NCBI RefSeq assembly: GCF_003268675.1
Contig: NZ_CP029378.1
Coordinates: 4,898,001 to 4,962,000, forward strand
Direction: 5' to 3'
Length of the DNA: 64,000 nt
From: Streptomyces bacillaris
Lineage (GTDB): Bacteria; Actinomycetota; Actinomycetes; Streptomycetales; Streptomycetaceae
Positions within the stretch are counted from its first letter, which is position 1; each line of letters opens with the position of its first letter. Position numbers and translations under genes: made by a program. This document shows positions 54,974 through 63,859 of this stretch, piece after piece. The notes beneath the pieces were generated by a model. The model did not search any database. It worked only from the letters and a program-made list of their open reading frames with translations, and was not told the DNA's origin.

Positions 54974-56131
54974 TTGGCGGGTTCGACCGATTTCGACCTG
55001 TACCGTCCGGCCGAGGAGCACGACATGCTCCGGGAGACCATCCGTTCCCTGGCCGAGACGAAGATCGCCCCCTTCGCCGCCGCGGTCGACGAGGAGGCCC
55101 GTTTCCCGCAGGAGGCGCTGGACGCCCTGGTCGCCTCGGACCTGCACGCCGTCCACGTCCCGGAGGAGTACGGCGGCGCCGGCGCCGACGCGCTCGCCAC
55201 GGTCATCGTGATCGAGGAGGTGGCCCGCGCCTGCGCCTCCTCCTCCCTGATCCCGGCCGTCAACAAGCTCGGCTCGCTCCCGGTGATCCTCTCCGGCTCC
55301 GAGGAGCTGAAGCACAAGTACCTGGGCCCGCTGGCCAAGGGCGACGCGATGTTCTCGTACGCCCTCTCCGAGCCGGACGCCGGCTCCGACGCGGCGGGCA
55401 TGAAGACGAAGGCCGAGCGCGACGGCGACTTCTGGGTCCTCAACGGCGTGAAGCGCTGGATCACCAACGCGGGCGTCTCCGAGTACTACACGGTCATGGC
55501 CGTCACCGACCCGACCAAGCGCTCCAAGGGCATCTCGGCGTTCGTCGTGGAGAAGTCCGACGAGGGCGTCTCCTTCGGCGCCCCGGAGAAGAAGCTCGGC
55601 ATCAAGGGCTCCCCGACCCGCGAGGTCTACCTCGACAACGTCCGCATCCCCGCCGACCGCATGATCGGTGAGGAGGGTACGGGCTTCGCCACGGCGATGA
55701 AGACCCTGGACCACACCCGCATCACCATCGCGGCCCAGGCCCTCGGCATCGCCCAGGGCGCGCTGGACTACGCCAAGGGGTACGTCCAGGAGCGCAAGCA
55801 GTTCGGCAAGCCGATCGCGGACTTCCAGGGCATCCAGTTCATGCTCGCCGACATGGCGATGAAGCTGGAGGCGGCCCGCCAGCTCACCTACTCGGCCGCC
55901 GCCAAGTCCGAGCGCGTCGACGGCGACCTCACCTTCTTCGGCGCCGCCGCCAAGTGCTTCGCCTCCGACGTGGCCATGGAGGTCACCACGGACGCGGTCC
56001 AGCTCCTCGGCGGCTACGGCTACACGCGGGACTACCCGGTGGAGCGCATGATGCGCGACGCCAAGATCACCCAGATCTACGAGGGCACCAACCAGGTCCA
56101 GCGCATCGTCATGGCGCGCAACCTGCCGTAA
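54974..56131 (+). CDS. acyl-CoA dehydrogenase
   Basis: This FAD-dependent enzyme introduces the alpha-beta double bond in acyl-CoA. The 385-aa product has the FAD/substrate motif MFSYALSEPDAGSDAAGMKTKAE, WITNAGVSEYYTVMAV, LDHTRITIAAQALGIAQGALDYA and RKQFGKPIADFQGIQ; the catalytic Glu is in TQIYEGTNQVQRIV. TTG 54974 is preferred: GGGGAG lies 8 nt upstream and the protein then begins AGSTDFDLYRP; GTG 54965 overlaps that ribosome site. Chain-length preference is not readable. Confidence 0.92.
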   Translation: MAGSTDFDLYRPAEEHDMLRETIRSLAETKIAPFAAAVDEEARFPQEALDALVASDLHAVHVPEEYGGAGADALATVIVIEEVARACASSSLIPAVNKLGSLPVILSGSEELKHKYLGPLAKGDAMFSYALSEPDAGSDAAGMKTKAERDGDFWVLNGVKRWITNAGVSEYYTVMAVTDPTKRSKGISAFVVEKSDEGVSFGAPEKKLGIKGSPTREVYLDNVRIPADRMIGEEGTGFATAMKTLDHTRITIAAQALGIAQGALDYAKGYVQERKQFGKPIADFQGIQFMLADMAMKLEAARQLTYSAAAKSERVDGDLTFFGAAAKCFASDVAMEVTTDAVQLLGGYGYTRDYPVERMMRDAKITQIYEGTNQVQRIVMARNLP

Positions 56132-56144
56132 CGCTTCCTGCTAT

Positions 56145-56181
56145 GGCTGCGGCCCCCGGCGCGATGCTGGGGGCCCCAGCC
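56145..56181. terminator. hairpin between convergent genes
   Basis: GGCT and GGCCCCC (56145-56157) pair with GGGGGCC and AGCC (56169-56181). Confidence 0.7.
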
Positions 56182-56201
56182 GTGTCACCGGCGCCGTCAG
56201 C

Positions 56202-56774
56202 TCAGCGCACCACATCGAACACGTTCTTCTGGATGCCGTTCGCGTACGCCTCGTACTCGACCAGCTTCAGCTTCTGCGTGTCCTTGTCGCTCGTGCTGAA
56301 CAGCCGCTTGCCCGCGCCCAGCAGCAGCGGGAAGACCAGCAGGTGGTAGCGGTCGATCAGGCCCGCGTCGGACAGGCTGCGGTTGAGGGTGGCGCTGCCG
56401 TGGATGATGATCGGGCCGCCGTCGGTCTCCTTCAGCGCGGCCACCTCGTCGGCCGAGCGCAGGATCGTGGTGTCGCCCCAGTCGGAGACCAGGCCGTTCT
56501 CCTGGAGCGTGGTGGAGACGACGTACTTCGGCATCACCTTGTACTCCGCGAACTCCTCCATCCCCGGCCACACCGCGCTGAACGCCTCGTAGCTGGTCCG
56601 GCCCAGCATCAGGGCCGCGGCCTCCTCCTGCTCCCGGCCCTTGATCTCGTACGCCTCCGGCAGGAACTCCACGTCCTTGAAGGTCCACCCCGAGTTCCGG
56701 TAGCCGGGCTCGCCGCCGGGGGCCTCCACGACGCCGTCGAGGGAAACGAACGCGGTGCTGATCAGAGTGCGCAT
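56202..56774 (-). CDS. dihydrofolate reductase-fold (RibD C-terminal) protein
   Basis: The 190-aa product belongs to the RibD C-terminal/DHFR-like group: ISTAFVSLDGVVEAPGGE, LMLGRTSYEAFSAVWPG, KYVVSTTLQ, PIIIHGSATLNRSLSDAGLIDRYHLLVFPLLLGAGKRLF. Such proteins are NADPH-dependent reductases of unknown substrate, not the folate enzyme. ATG 56774 has AGGAG at 7 nt. Confidence 0.92.
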   Translation of the reverse strand: MRTLISTAFVSLDGVVEAPGGEPGYRNSGWTFKDVEFLPEAYEIKGREQEEAAALMLGRTSYEAFSAVWPGMEEFAEYKVMPKYVVSTTLQENGLVSDWGDTTILRSADEVAALKETDGGPIIIHGSATLNRSLSDAGLIDRYHLLVFPLLLGAGKRLFSTSDKDTQKLKLVEYEAYANGIQKNVFDVVR

Positions 56775-56912
56775 CGGTGGCTCCTGGATATCTCGTACGC
56801 GTGCTTCGTGCGGGCATCAACTCTTACGGACGTACTGACCGTGCGCTCCGCCGAAACTCATCGGTCCCGGCAGCCCCATCCGTCCGGCCCACGGCCGGTA
56901 GCCTCCCTCCCC

Positions 56913-57395
56913 ATGACCGGGATGACCGAACTCGACAGGCTCACCGCCCTCTTCCGGGCCCTGGGGGCGGACGGCGACGCCCCGGACTGGGCGGAGTCCG
57001 AGGCCGAGGAGGGGCTCCCGCAGCTCGCCCGCTACCGGTTCCTGCGCACGGTGTGGCAGGACGTCGACGCCTGGGGCACGGAGGCGCCGCGCTGGGTGGC
57101 CTCCTACCGTACGGACGGCGTGGCCGCCGGGGCCGTCGACCGGGCTCTCGCGGCCGGGCTCACCCCCGAGGACCTCGGCGAGCTGGCCCGTGAGGTGGCC
57201 CGGGAGACCGCGTTCGGGGTGCTGCACGCCCTGGCCGATCCGGCGGACGGATCGCTGCCCGCCGAGGTGGAGGAGCGGTTGCCCGGCTGGCGGCTGGCCG
57301 AGCTGGATCCGGCAGGGGAGCCGACGGGCCGCCATCTCGACGCCCTCCACGAGGACTTCGCCGCCCTCGAACCGAAGGGCCCCACCCTGGCGTGA
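56913..57395 (+). CDS. conserved hypothetical protein
   Basis: This 160-aa acidic, helical, soluble protein (RLTALFRALGADGDAPDW, LARYRFLRTVWQDVDAWG, LTPEDLGELAREVARETAFGVLHALAD) is of no family I recognise. A -10-like TAGCCT (56899-56904) is 8 nt before the ATG and there is no ribosome binding site, so the message is probably leaderless. Confidence 0.75.
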   Translation: MTGMTELDRLTALFRALGADGDAPDWAESEAEEGLPQLARYRFLRTVWQDVDAWGTEAPRWVASYRTDGVAAGAVDRALAAGLTPEDLGELAREVARETAFGVLHALADPADGSLPAEVEERLPGWRLAELDPAGEPTGRHLDALHEDFAALEPKGPTLA

Positions 57396-57430
57396 CAGCC
57401 GCCGCCGTGGGGGACGGGACGGCCCGTCGG

Positions 57431-58408
57431 CTACGCCGCCGACAACTGGGCCCGGCAGCCGCGGCAGTGGCCCGGCACCCTCGACCGGTATCCGCGTTCG
57501 CACCCTTCGCAGTTCTGCATGGGGATGACCAGCGTGGGGCGGTCCGGGAGCAGTTCCTCGGTGCCGGGGAGGGGCGGCGGCAGGAGCACGGTGAGGCGGT
57601 GCCTGACGAACTTGGCCGGGTACTTCACCGGCTGGGGGAGGTCGGTGGTGAGCGCCTGGCGGATGGTCTCGGGGCGCGCGTCCCGTTCGAGCCAGGTGGC
57701 TGTGGCGGGGGTGAGGCGTTCGATGTCGGCCTCGGAGAGCACGAGTTCGGGAGCGTGCCGCCGCAGGTCGGCCAGGAGCGTGGAGGCCGTCTGCCGGAGT
57801 TCCGCGGTGAGTTCGCGGGGCTGGGGGAGCAGCCGCGCCGGTGTCTTCCGCGCGGAGCCGGTGGGCGCGGAGGCCGGTGTGGGCGTCTGCGGTACGGGGG
57901 CGGGCTCAGGGGCCGGTACGGGCATGGAGCCCCTGGTGGCCGGAGGGGCGAGAGCAGGGCCGGGTGTCGGAGCAGGAGCAGGAGCGGAAGTCGGTGCCGG
58001 AGCAGAAGCCGGTGTCGGGGGCTCGGGTCGGGGCGCCCCCATCGTCCCCGGCTGGTTGCAGAAGACCGTACGGGTGGTGATCCGGCCGTTCGCCAGCCGT
58101 ACGCGGGTCCGGTGCAGATAGCCGTGGGCCTCCAGCTCGCGCAGGGCGGCGGCGATCCTCGTCTCGCCCTCGGGGAAGCGGGCCGCGAGGGCCTTGATGC
58201 CGATTCTGGAACCGGCGGGCAGCGACTGGATGTGCGTGCCCAGGCCGATCGCGGTGAGCGACAACTCGGCGTGCTGGGCCAGGTGGTTGCCGACGATCGT
58301 GAAGCGGCTGGGGTGCGGGGTGGCGACGTGGATGACGCCGGAGGTCGGGAGGGGCCCGGGAACTTCTGCCAGGGCGTGGGTGAGGGCAGTACCCTGCTGG
58401 GTAGTCAT
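57431..58408 (-). CDS. winged-helix protein with C-terminal zinc-ribbon-like motif
   Basis: The 325-aa product has an N-terminal helix-turn-helix region (LSLTAIGLGTHIQSLPAGSR, IKALAARFPEGETRIAAALRELEAHGYLHRTRV, about 50-105) like Streptomyces replication-initiator-type regulators, a Pro/Ala linker of about 60 residues, a helical domain and a C-terminal four-Cys motif CEGCERGY-C-C (CxxC, then HCRGC) that should bind zinc. Target unknown. A 7-bp inverted repeat at 58548-58563 lies in its upstream region. Confidence 0.78.
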   Translation of the reverse strand: MTTQQGTALTHALAEVPGPLPTSGVIHVATPHPSRFTIVGNHLAQHAELSLTAIGLGTHIQSLPAGSRIGIKALAARFPEGETRIAAALRELEAHGYLHRTRVRLANGRITTRTVFCNQPGTMGAPRPEPPTPASAPAPTSAPAPAPTPGPALAPPATRGSMPVPAPEPAPVPQTPTPASAPTGSARKTPARLLPQPRELTAELRQTASTLLADLRRHAPELVLSEADIERLTPATATWLERDARPETIRQALTTDLPQPVKYPAKFVRHRLTVLLPPPLPGTEELLPDRPTLVIPMQNCEGCERGYRSRVPGHCRGCRAQLSAA

Positions 58409-58547
58409 CGGGAAGCTCTTCTCTTCCTTGGTGGTCAGGCCCTCGTTCGGGATTGCCGTCCCGGCGGGGGCCGTCTCATGTCTGGGTGTTGGTCAGCGTG
58501 AGCATATGCCTGCCAACCCGTGCGAAATCCAGCCCAGTTGGTGAATC

Positions 58548-58563
58548 TCACCCATGTGGGTGA
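58548..58563. promoter_or_regulatory. inverted repeat TCACCCA-TG-TGGGTGA
   Basis: Perfect 7-bp arms with a 2-bp centre in the 374-bp divergent gap between the zinc-ribbon protein and the DUF5954 gene. It is a candidate operator; the rest of the gap shows nothing else definite. Confidence 0.45.
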
Positions 58564-58782
58564 CCTGCCCCTCCCGCGGCTGACCACCGGGGTCGGGTGG
58601 GGTGGGGTTGGGTTATTGCCCTTGGTTCTTTACGTACTTGATGCTGTGGACCGCCGGGTCGCGGTGGGCCGCGATCCGGTCCCCGGCCGGGGCGCGCTTC
58701 CGTGCGTACGGCGGCTTCCCGGCCCGAAGTCTTTGTGGCGGAAGCCCTGACACCGCCCGACCCCCTTCGGCACACTGGGTGC

Positions 58783-59847
58783 ATGGACGATCACCCGGCG
58801 AAGTCGCCCGACCACCTCACCATCCGCGTCACGCGACGCGACGATCCGGTCTCCGAGGTCACCGAGGCGGACGCGTTCGCCTCGGTCCGCAAGTATCCGA
58901 ACATCGTGGTCCGGGGGCCGCTGTTCGGGCTCGCCGAGCAGCGGCGCGGGGAGCGGCCGCGCTGGCGGCTGCTGGGTGAACTCGACACCGGCTTCCCGCA
59001 GATGGCCCGGGACGAGCTGAACTCGTACCTCTGGAACAAGGCCAAGGACGAGGCCGAGGACCGGGCCGAGCGGCGCTCGCTGCTGGAGGCCGTGACCCTG
59101 CTGGAGACCAAGCCGGTCAACGAGGTGACCGCGGCCGGGGTGCGCTACCGCGTCGTGCGGGCCGACGAGTTCGCCCGGATCGGGGGCGGGCGCCTGGAGC
59201 CGCCCCGGGCCACCGACCCGGACGAGGACGGCTGGGACCTGGACGCCCCCGAGGCCTCCCGCACCAAGGGCTTCGTGATCGACCACGCGGCGGCCGTCGG
59301 GCTGACCGAGGGGATGGACCGGGTCGGGCTGCTCCACCTCTCGTACACCGCGAGCCGCTTCCCCGACGACGTACGGGCCGATTCCCAGCGGGCGTTGACC
59401 ACCCACCCGGGCGTCGTGCTCCTCCCGCCGACCTTCCGGGTGGTGGAGCGGAACGAGCAGTCCTGGTCGATGGTGACCGGGCAGCACGCGACCCCGCAGG
59501 GCGCCCGGCGCGCCCTCGTCGACCACCTCACCCGGCCCATGCCGGAGCTGCCGGACCTGCCGGGCATGCCCGAGCTGCCCGAGTGGATGAAGGTGGACGA
59601 GAAGGAGGCCGCCGTCAACGAGCGGGCCGCGAGGAAGTTCACCGCCCGCCGCCGGCCCAACGAACTCGTCGTGCGGGGAAAGCGGTTCGACGTCGTCCGG
59701 GTCGAGCGCGTCATGCGCATCGGGCCGGACGGACCGGAGACACCGCGCCCGTCCGACACGGACGACTACGGCCCCTCCCAGATCCACCCCCGCATGGACG
59801 AGCACGGGACCATCACCTACGGGTCGAGCGCGGAGGCGTCGTCGTAG
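58783..59847 (+). CDS. DUF5954 family protein
   Basis: This 354-aa soluble protein, of a family I associate with Streptomyces (assignment from memory), has no established function. Features are the start SPDHLTIRVTRRDDPVSEVTEADAF, a central GDxDTGxPQxxRD-like ELDTGFPQMARDELNSYLWNKAKDEAED, VRYRVVRADEF, and a repeated later RPNELVVRGKRFDVVRVERVMRIGPDG. A -10-like CACACT (58771-58776) ends 6 nt before the ATG, suggesting a leaderless transcript. Confidence 0.78.
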   Translation: MDDHPAKSPDHLTIRVTRRDDPVSEVTEADAFASVRKYPNIVVRGPLFGLAEQRRGERPRWRLLGELDTGFPQMARDELNSYLWNKAKDEAEDRAERRSLLEAVTLLETKPVNEVTAAGVRYRVVRADEFARIGGGRLEPPRATDPDEDGWDLDAPEASRTKGFVIDHAAAVGLTEGMDRVGLLHLSYTASRFPDDVRADSQRALTTHPGVVLLPPTFRVVERNEQSWSMVTGQHATPQGARRALVDHLTRPMPELPDLPGMPELPEWMKVDEKEAAVNERAARKFTARRRPNELVVRGKRFDVVRVERVMRIGPDGPETPRPSDTDDYGPSQIHPRMDEHGTITYGSSAEASS

Positions 59848-59869
59848 GGGAAGGTCCCGTGTCCCAGGG

Positions 59870-59909
59870 GAAGGTGACGGAGAGTCAGTTGCCCTTGACC
59901 GTCACCTTC
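59870..59909. terminator. terminator overlapping the LCP gene end
   Basis: GAAGGTGACGG (59870-59880) pairs exactly with CCGTCACCTTC (59899-59909), the latter inside the last codons of the LCP gene. Confidence 0.8.
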
Positions 59910-61198
59910 TCGTCGTTCTTCAGCTGCTCCACGAGCTGCTTCACCTTCGCCTTGTCCCAGACCAGATTGCCGCCGTTGCTGCCCGAGATCGGCATGTTCA
60001 TCGACGTACCGTCGCCGCCCGTGACGCCCTTCATCGCGAAGAACATCTGGCTCAGCGACCAGAGCGACATGTCCTTGTCCACGATCAGCGTGTCCAGGCC
60101 CGCGCCCATCGTCGGGTAGAGCTTGAACGGGTTGAGGATCGTGGACGGGGTCGCCGTCTGGCTCGCCAGCGCCGCGAGGAACTTCTGCTGGTTCTTCGTA
60201 CGGTCCAGGTCACTGCCCGCGAAGGCGTACCGGGTGCGGACGAAGGCCAGGGACTGCTCGCCGTTCAGCGTCTGCTTCCCGGCCTGGAAGTCGGCGCCGG
60301 ACTTCTTGTCCTTGAACGCCTTCGGGATGTCCATCTCGACCCCGCCGATCGCGTCCACGATCTGCGCGAAGCCGCCGAAGCCGATCTCGACGTAGTGGTC
60401 GATGCGCAGCCCGGTGTTGAACTCGACCGTACGGACCAGGAGTTCGGGGCCGTCCTCGGCGTACGCGGCGTTCAGCTTCACCTGGCGGCCGGTGCCCTGG
60501 AACATCTTGCCGGACTCGGACCCCTTGAAGGAGGGGATCTCCACCTGGGAGTCGCGCGGCAGGGAGATCAGCGTCGGGCCGCCTGAGCCCCGGTGCAGGA
60601 TCATCATCGAGTCGGTGCGCTTGCCCTCGGCGGAGCCGGTGCGCAGCCGCTTCTTCTCCTCGGCCGACATGCCCTCCCGGCTGTCGGAGCCGACGATCAG
60701 ATAGTTCGTGCCCTCGCCCTCGCTCGGGCGCTCGATGACCTTGGAGAGGTCGACCTCGCGCTTCAGCTTGGAGTCGGCCCAGAAGTACGTGGAGACGGAG
60801 ACCACGAGGAACACGACCACCAGGGTCAGCGCGCCGAGCTTGATCCGGCGGCCCCAGTTCGGCGCCGGGCGGCTCGGCCGGTAACCCCCGTCACCGCCGC
60901 CCCCGCGACCGCCGCCACCGGAGCCCCGGCCTCCGGCCCCGTAGACCTGGCCGGTGTTGTAACCGCTGTCGTAGCCGGAGTCCGGGCTGTGGCCGCCGGA
61001 GCCCGGGTAGCGGTCGTCGTACCCCTGGCCCTGCGGGGGGACGTGAGGCCTCTGCGGCGGTACGGACGGCCTCTGCGGCGGGGCCGGGCGGCGCTGGATG
61101 TGGGGCATCGCCCGGGCGCTCTCGGGCTGGGGGCTCGCGCTGCCCCGGCCGTAGCGCTCATTGGGGTCGCCGGTCCGTCGATCGGGCCAATCGTTCAT
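59885..61198 (-). CDS. LytR-CpsA-Psr (LCP) family glycopolymer transferase
   Basis: It is predicted to attach teichoic acid or another glycopolymer to peptidoglycan from a polyprenyl carrier. The 437-aa product has a disordered Gly/Pro-rich cytoplasmic tail (about 1-115), one membrane helix (IKLGALTLVVVFLVVSVSTYFW) and the LCP domain: YLIVGSDSREG, RTDSMMILHRG, ISLPRDSQVEIP, KLNAAYAEDGPELLVRTVE, HYVEIGFGGFAQIVDAIGGVEMDIP and LAFVRTRYAFAGSDLDRTKNQQKFL. A CACACT (complement of 61205-61210) lies 6 nt before ATG 61198, so it may be leaderless. Confidence 0.93.
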   Translation of the reverse strand: MNDWPDRRTGDPNERYGRGSASPQPESARAMPHIQRRPAPPQRPSVPPQRPHVPPQGQGYDDRYPGSGGHSPDSGYDSGYNTGQVYGAGGRGSGGGGRGGGGDGGYRPSRPAPNWGRRIKLGALTLVVVFLVVSVSTYFWADSKLKREVDLSKVIERPSEGEGTNYLIVGSDSREGMSAEEKKRLRTGSAEGKRTDSMMILHRGSGGPTLISLPRDSQVEIPSFKGSESGKMFQGTGRQVKLNAAYAEDGPELLVRTVEFNTGLRIDHYVEIGFGGFAQIVDAIGGVEMDIPKAFKDKKSGADFQAGKQTLNGEQSLAFVRTRYAFAGSDLDRTKNQQKFLAALASQTATPSTILNPFKLYPTMGAGLDTLIVDKDMSLWSLSQMFFAMKGVTGGDGTSMNMPISGSNGGNLVWDKAKVKQLVEQLKNDEKVTVKGN

Positions 61199-61363
61199 CC
61201 GAACAGTGTGCCGTCCCGGCCCACAGGTATTACAGGGTGTAAGGGAAATCGCACCGGGGCTGTTGCGAAGCTGATGCATTTCGCGCGGTCAGGGGACCGG
61301 CCCCGTGCGGGCCGGGGGCCGCCTGCCGCACGCAGTCGACGGGCCGCGCATAAGGTGGACTGT

Positions 61364-61912
61364 ATGACAGATCAGGCCACCCGCTCGGAGGAAGAGATTC
61401 CGGGCAAGCCCACCGCGGCGTCCCGGACGACCCTCAGCCACATCATGACCGGCAACGACACCAACCTCCTCGGTACGGTGCACGGTGGCGTGATCATGAA
61501 ACTGGTCGACGACGCGGCGGGCGCCGTGGCCGGACGCCACTCCGGCGGGCCCGCGGTGACCGCGTCGATGGACGAGATGGTCTTCCTGGAGCCGGTCCGG
61601 GTCGGTGACCTCGTTCACGTACGCGCCCAGGTGAACTGGACCGGCCGCTCCTCCATGGAGGTCGGCGTCCGCGTGATGGCCGAGCGCTGGAACGAGTCCA
61701 CCCCCGCCCAGCAGGTCGGCAGCGCCTACCTGGTCTTCGCCGCCGTCGACGCGGACGGCAAGCCGCGCCGCGTACCACCGGTGGTCCCCGAGACCGAGCG
61801 CGACAAGCGGCGCTACCAGGAGGCGCAGATCCGGCGCACCCACCGCCTTGCCCGCCGCCGGGCGATCAAGGAGCTGCGCGAGAAGCGCGCGGCCGACGGC
61901 ATCGACGACTGA
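61364..61912 (+). CDS. acyl-CoA thioesterase, hotdog fold
   Basis: The 182-aa product resembles YciA/BACH acyl-CoA hydrolases: LSHIMTGNDTNLLGTVHGGVIMKLVDDAAG, VTASMDEMVFLEPVRVGDLVHVRAQVNWTGRSSMEVGVRV, and the basic C-terminal helix RRYQEAQIRRTHRLARRRAIKELREKR. It would release free fatty acids from CoA in the cytoplasm. TAAGGT (61351-61356) is 7 nt before the ATG without a ribosome site, again leaderless in style. It lies between two LCP genes on the other strand. Confidence 0.92.
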   Translation: MTDQATRSEEEIPGKPTAASRTTLSHIMTGNDTNLLGTVHGGVIMKLVDDAAGAVAGRHSGGPAVTASMDEMVFLEPVRVGDLVHVRAQVNWTGRSSMEVGVRVMAERWNESTPAQQVGSAYLVFAAVDADGKPRRVPPVVPETERDKRRYQEAQIRRTHRLARRRAIKELREKRAADGIDD

Positions 61913-61964
61913 TCCCCCGGGGACGGGCGGGTGACGGGGCCCAGGCCGCGGAGGGCTTGAGGCC

Positions 61965-62060
61965 TCACGGCCCGGCGCCACTCGGCCCTGAGCCTTGCCG
62001 CCTTGCCTTACGGCCCGGTGCCCTTACGGCCCGGCGCCTGCGGCCCGGCCCCGTGACCAC
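61965..62060 (+). repeat. imperfect ACGGCCCGGxGCC repeats
   Basis: Three to four near-copies of ACGGCCCGG followed by CGCC or TGCC lie in the gap between the thioesterase and the second LCP gene. Confidence 0.6.
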
Positions 62061-62086
62061 CGCACGCCCGCGCCGCCCCGCACGCC

Positions 62087-63595
62087 CTACGGGCAGACCG
62101 CCTCGTCCCCCGTCACCGTGGAGAACTGGCCCGACTGCTTGGTCTCCGCCCGGACCGGCCGCACCTTCGTGAAGTCCGAGCCGGCCGTCACCTCCATCAC
62201 CGCGCCCTGCCCCTTCACCGCCTTCAGCTCGCTCCCCGGCAACGCCGTGGCCAGCGACTTCGCCGAGCGGTCCCAGCGCGGGTCGTACGTCACGAGCGTC
62301 CGCTCCAGGTTCCGCAGCTCGCCGTTGAGCGGGGTGCTCGTCGTGTTGAAGCCGGTGGCGCGCAGGCCCGCGTCCACGTCCTTGCCGAGACCGTCCTTCG
62401 GGGTGCCGTTGTAGACCTGCACCCGGATCTCCTCCGGCGCCACCTCCACCAGCGTCGCGGCGGGCGGCTTCGGGGCGCCCGCCGCCGGCTTCGGCTTCAC
62501 CGGGGCCAGCGGCCGGTCCTCGCGCAGCGCCTGGAACAGCTTCTTCGATTTCGCCTCGTCCCACCGGACCGTCGAGCCGATGCCCTTCACCGGGAAGCTC
62601 GGATTCCCGACCGGTACGGAGGTGAACTCCGACGACGCCGGGCTGAAGTCCTTCATCGCCTTGCCGAGCGCCAGCATCTCCTCCGTACCGAACCCCTCGT
62701 CGGCCCGGACCGACCCCAGCACGGATGCCGAGACCTGCTGGAACTTCACCGGGTTCAGCAGCACCCCGTTGCCCGTGGCCTGCTTGATCAGGGCCGCCAT
62801 GAACTTCTGCTGGCGCTGCATCCGGCCCAGGTCGGAGGCGACGTCGACATGGCGGGAGCGGACGTACTGCAGCGCCTGGCCCCCGTCGAGCCGGTGCGTG
62901 CCCGCGGGCAGGTCCAGCCCGGTGTACGAGTCCTTCATCGGGCGGGCCGTACAGATCTGCACCCCGCCCACCGCGTCGACCGTCTTCATGAAGCTGGTGA
63001 AGTCGACCTCCAGATAGTGGTCGATCTTGACGCCCGTCATGTGCTCGACCGTCCGCACGGTCAGCGTCGGCCCGCCCTCCGCATACGCCGCGTTCAGCTT
63101 CACCGGGTGGCTGGAGTGCTTCTCACCGGTCGTACGGTCGGTGTGGGGCGGGATCTCGGCGTAGCTGTCCCGGGGGAGGCTCACGACGCTCGCCCGCTGC
63201 TTGTCGGCCGAGAGGTGCACCAGCATGATCGTGTCGGTGCAGTGGCAGGGCGCACCGCCGAGCTTGTACTTCTGCTTCTCCTCCTTGGTGATGGTGTCCC
63301 GGCCGTCGGTGCCCACCAGCAGCAGATTGGTGCCGCGCCCGGACTGCGGGCGGTTCTTCATGTCCTTGAACGGGTCGACCCGCCCGATCCCGCCCTCCAG
63401 GTTGCTCACCACGGCGTGACCGATCCCGCCCGCGCCCAGCACCAGCACGGAGAGTCCGGTCGCCACCCGCATGCCCCAGCGCGGCCGCTCGTCCTGCTTG
63501 CGGGAGCGGCCCGGCCGCGCACCCTGCGGGGGGCGGCGGCGCGGGGGAGTGGTGCGGGGGCGGGGCGGGCGCTGCGGGGGACGGGGGGCGGTCAC
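62087..63595 (-). CDS. LCP family protein with LytR C-terminal domain
   Basis: A second glycopolymer transferase, 502 aa. It has a basic Pro/Arg-rich cytoplasmic tail, one membrane helix (GMRVATGLSVLVLGAGGIGHAVV), an LCP domain (LLLVGTDGRDT, TDTIMLVHLSADKQRASVVSLPRDSYAEIP, KLNAAYAEGGPTLTVRTVEHMTGVKIDHYLEVDF, LQYVRSRHVDVASDLGRMQRQQKFM) and a LytR_C domain (about 385-490, IRVQVYNGTPKDGLGKDVDAGLRATGF). GTG 63595 is chosen because GGAGG lies about 10 nt upstream. The GGAGACACCTCCG motif there is duplicated 27 bp away. Confidence 0.92.
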   Translation of the reverse strand: MTAPRPPQRPPRPRTTPPRRRPPQGARPGRSRKQDERPRWGMRVATGLSVLVLGAGGIGHAVVSNLEGGIGRVDPFKDMKNRPQSGRGTNLLLVGTDGRDTITKEEKQKYKLGGAPCHCTDTIMLVHLSADKQRASVVSLPRDSYAEIPPHTDRTTGEKHSSHPVKLNAAYAEGGPTLTVRTVEHMTGVKIDHYLEVDFTSFMKTVDAVGGVQICTARPMKDSYTGLDLPAGTHRLDGGQALQYVRSRHVDVASDLGRMQRQQKFMAALIKQATGNGVLLNPVKFQQVSASVLGSVRADEGFGTEEMLALGKAMKDFSPASSEFTSVPVGNPSFPVKGIGSTVRWDEAKSKKLFQALREDRPLAPVKPKPAAGAPKPPAATLVEVAPEEIRVQVYNGTPKDGLGKDVDAGLRATGFNTTSTPLNGELRNLERTLVTYDPRWDRSAKSLATALPGSELKAVKGQGAVMEVTAGSDFTKVRPVRAETKQSGQFSTVTGDEAVCP

Positions 63596-63859
63596 GGGCG
63601 GAGACACCTCCGGGTGGTCACGGCGGGGAGACACCTCCGTGGCGCGAGGGGACCATCGCACGTTAGGCCCATACGATCTCCGCCCCGGCCCGCGACCCGG
63701 CGGCGCGCTCCGGTGTCCCCCGTTCGCGGTAACGCGATGGCCGGAAACCGCCGCCTCCTGGCCTGCCCGCCCCCGTACGCGCCCGGCCGACTACCCGTAC
63801 CAGCCGCGGCCGCTCCCCGTACGCGCCGGGCCTGCGCCCCTTACCCGCTGGGCCCGCTC

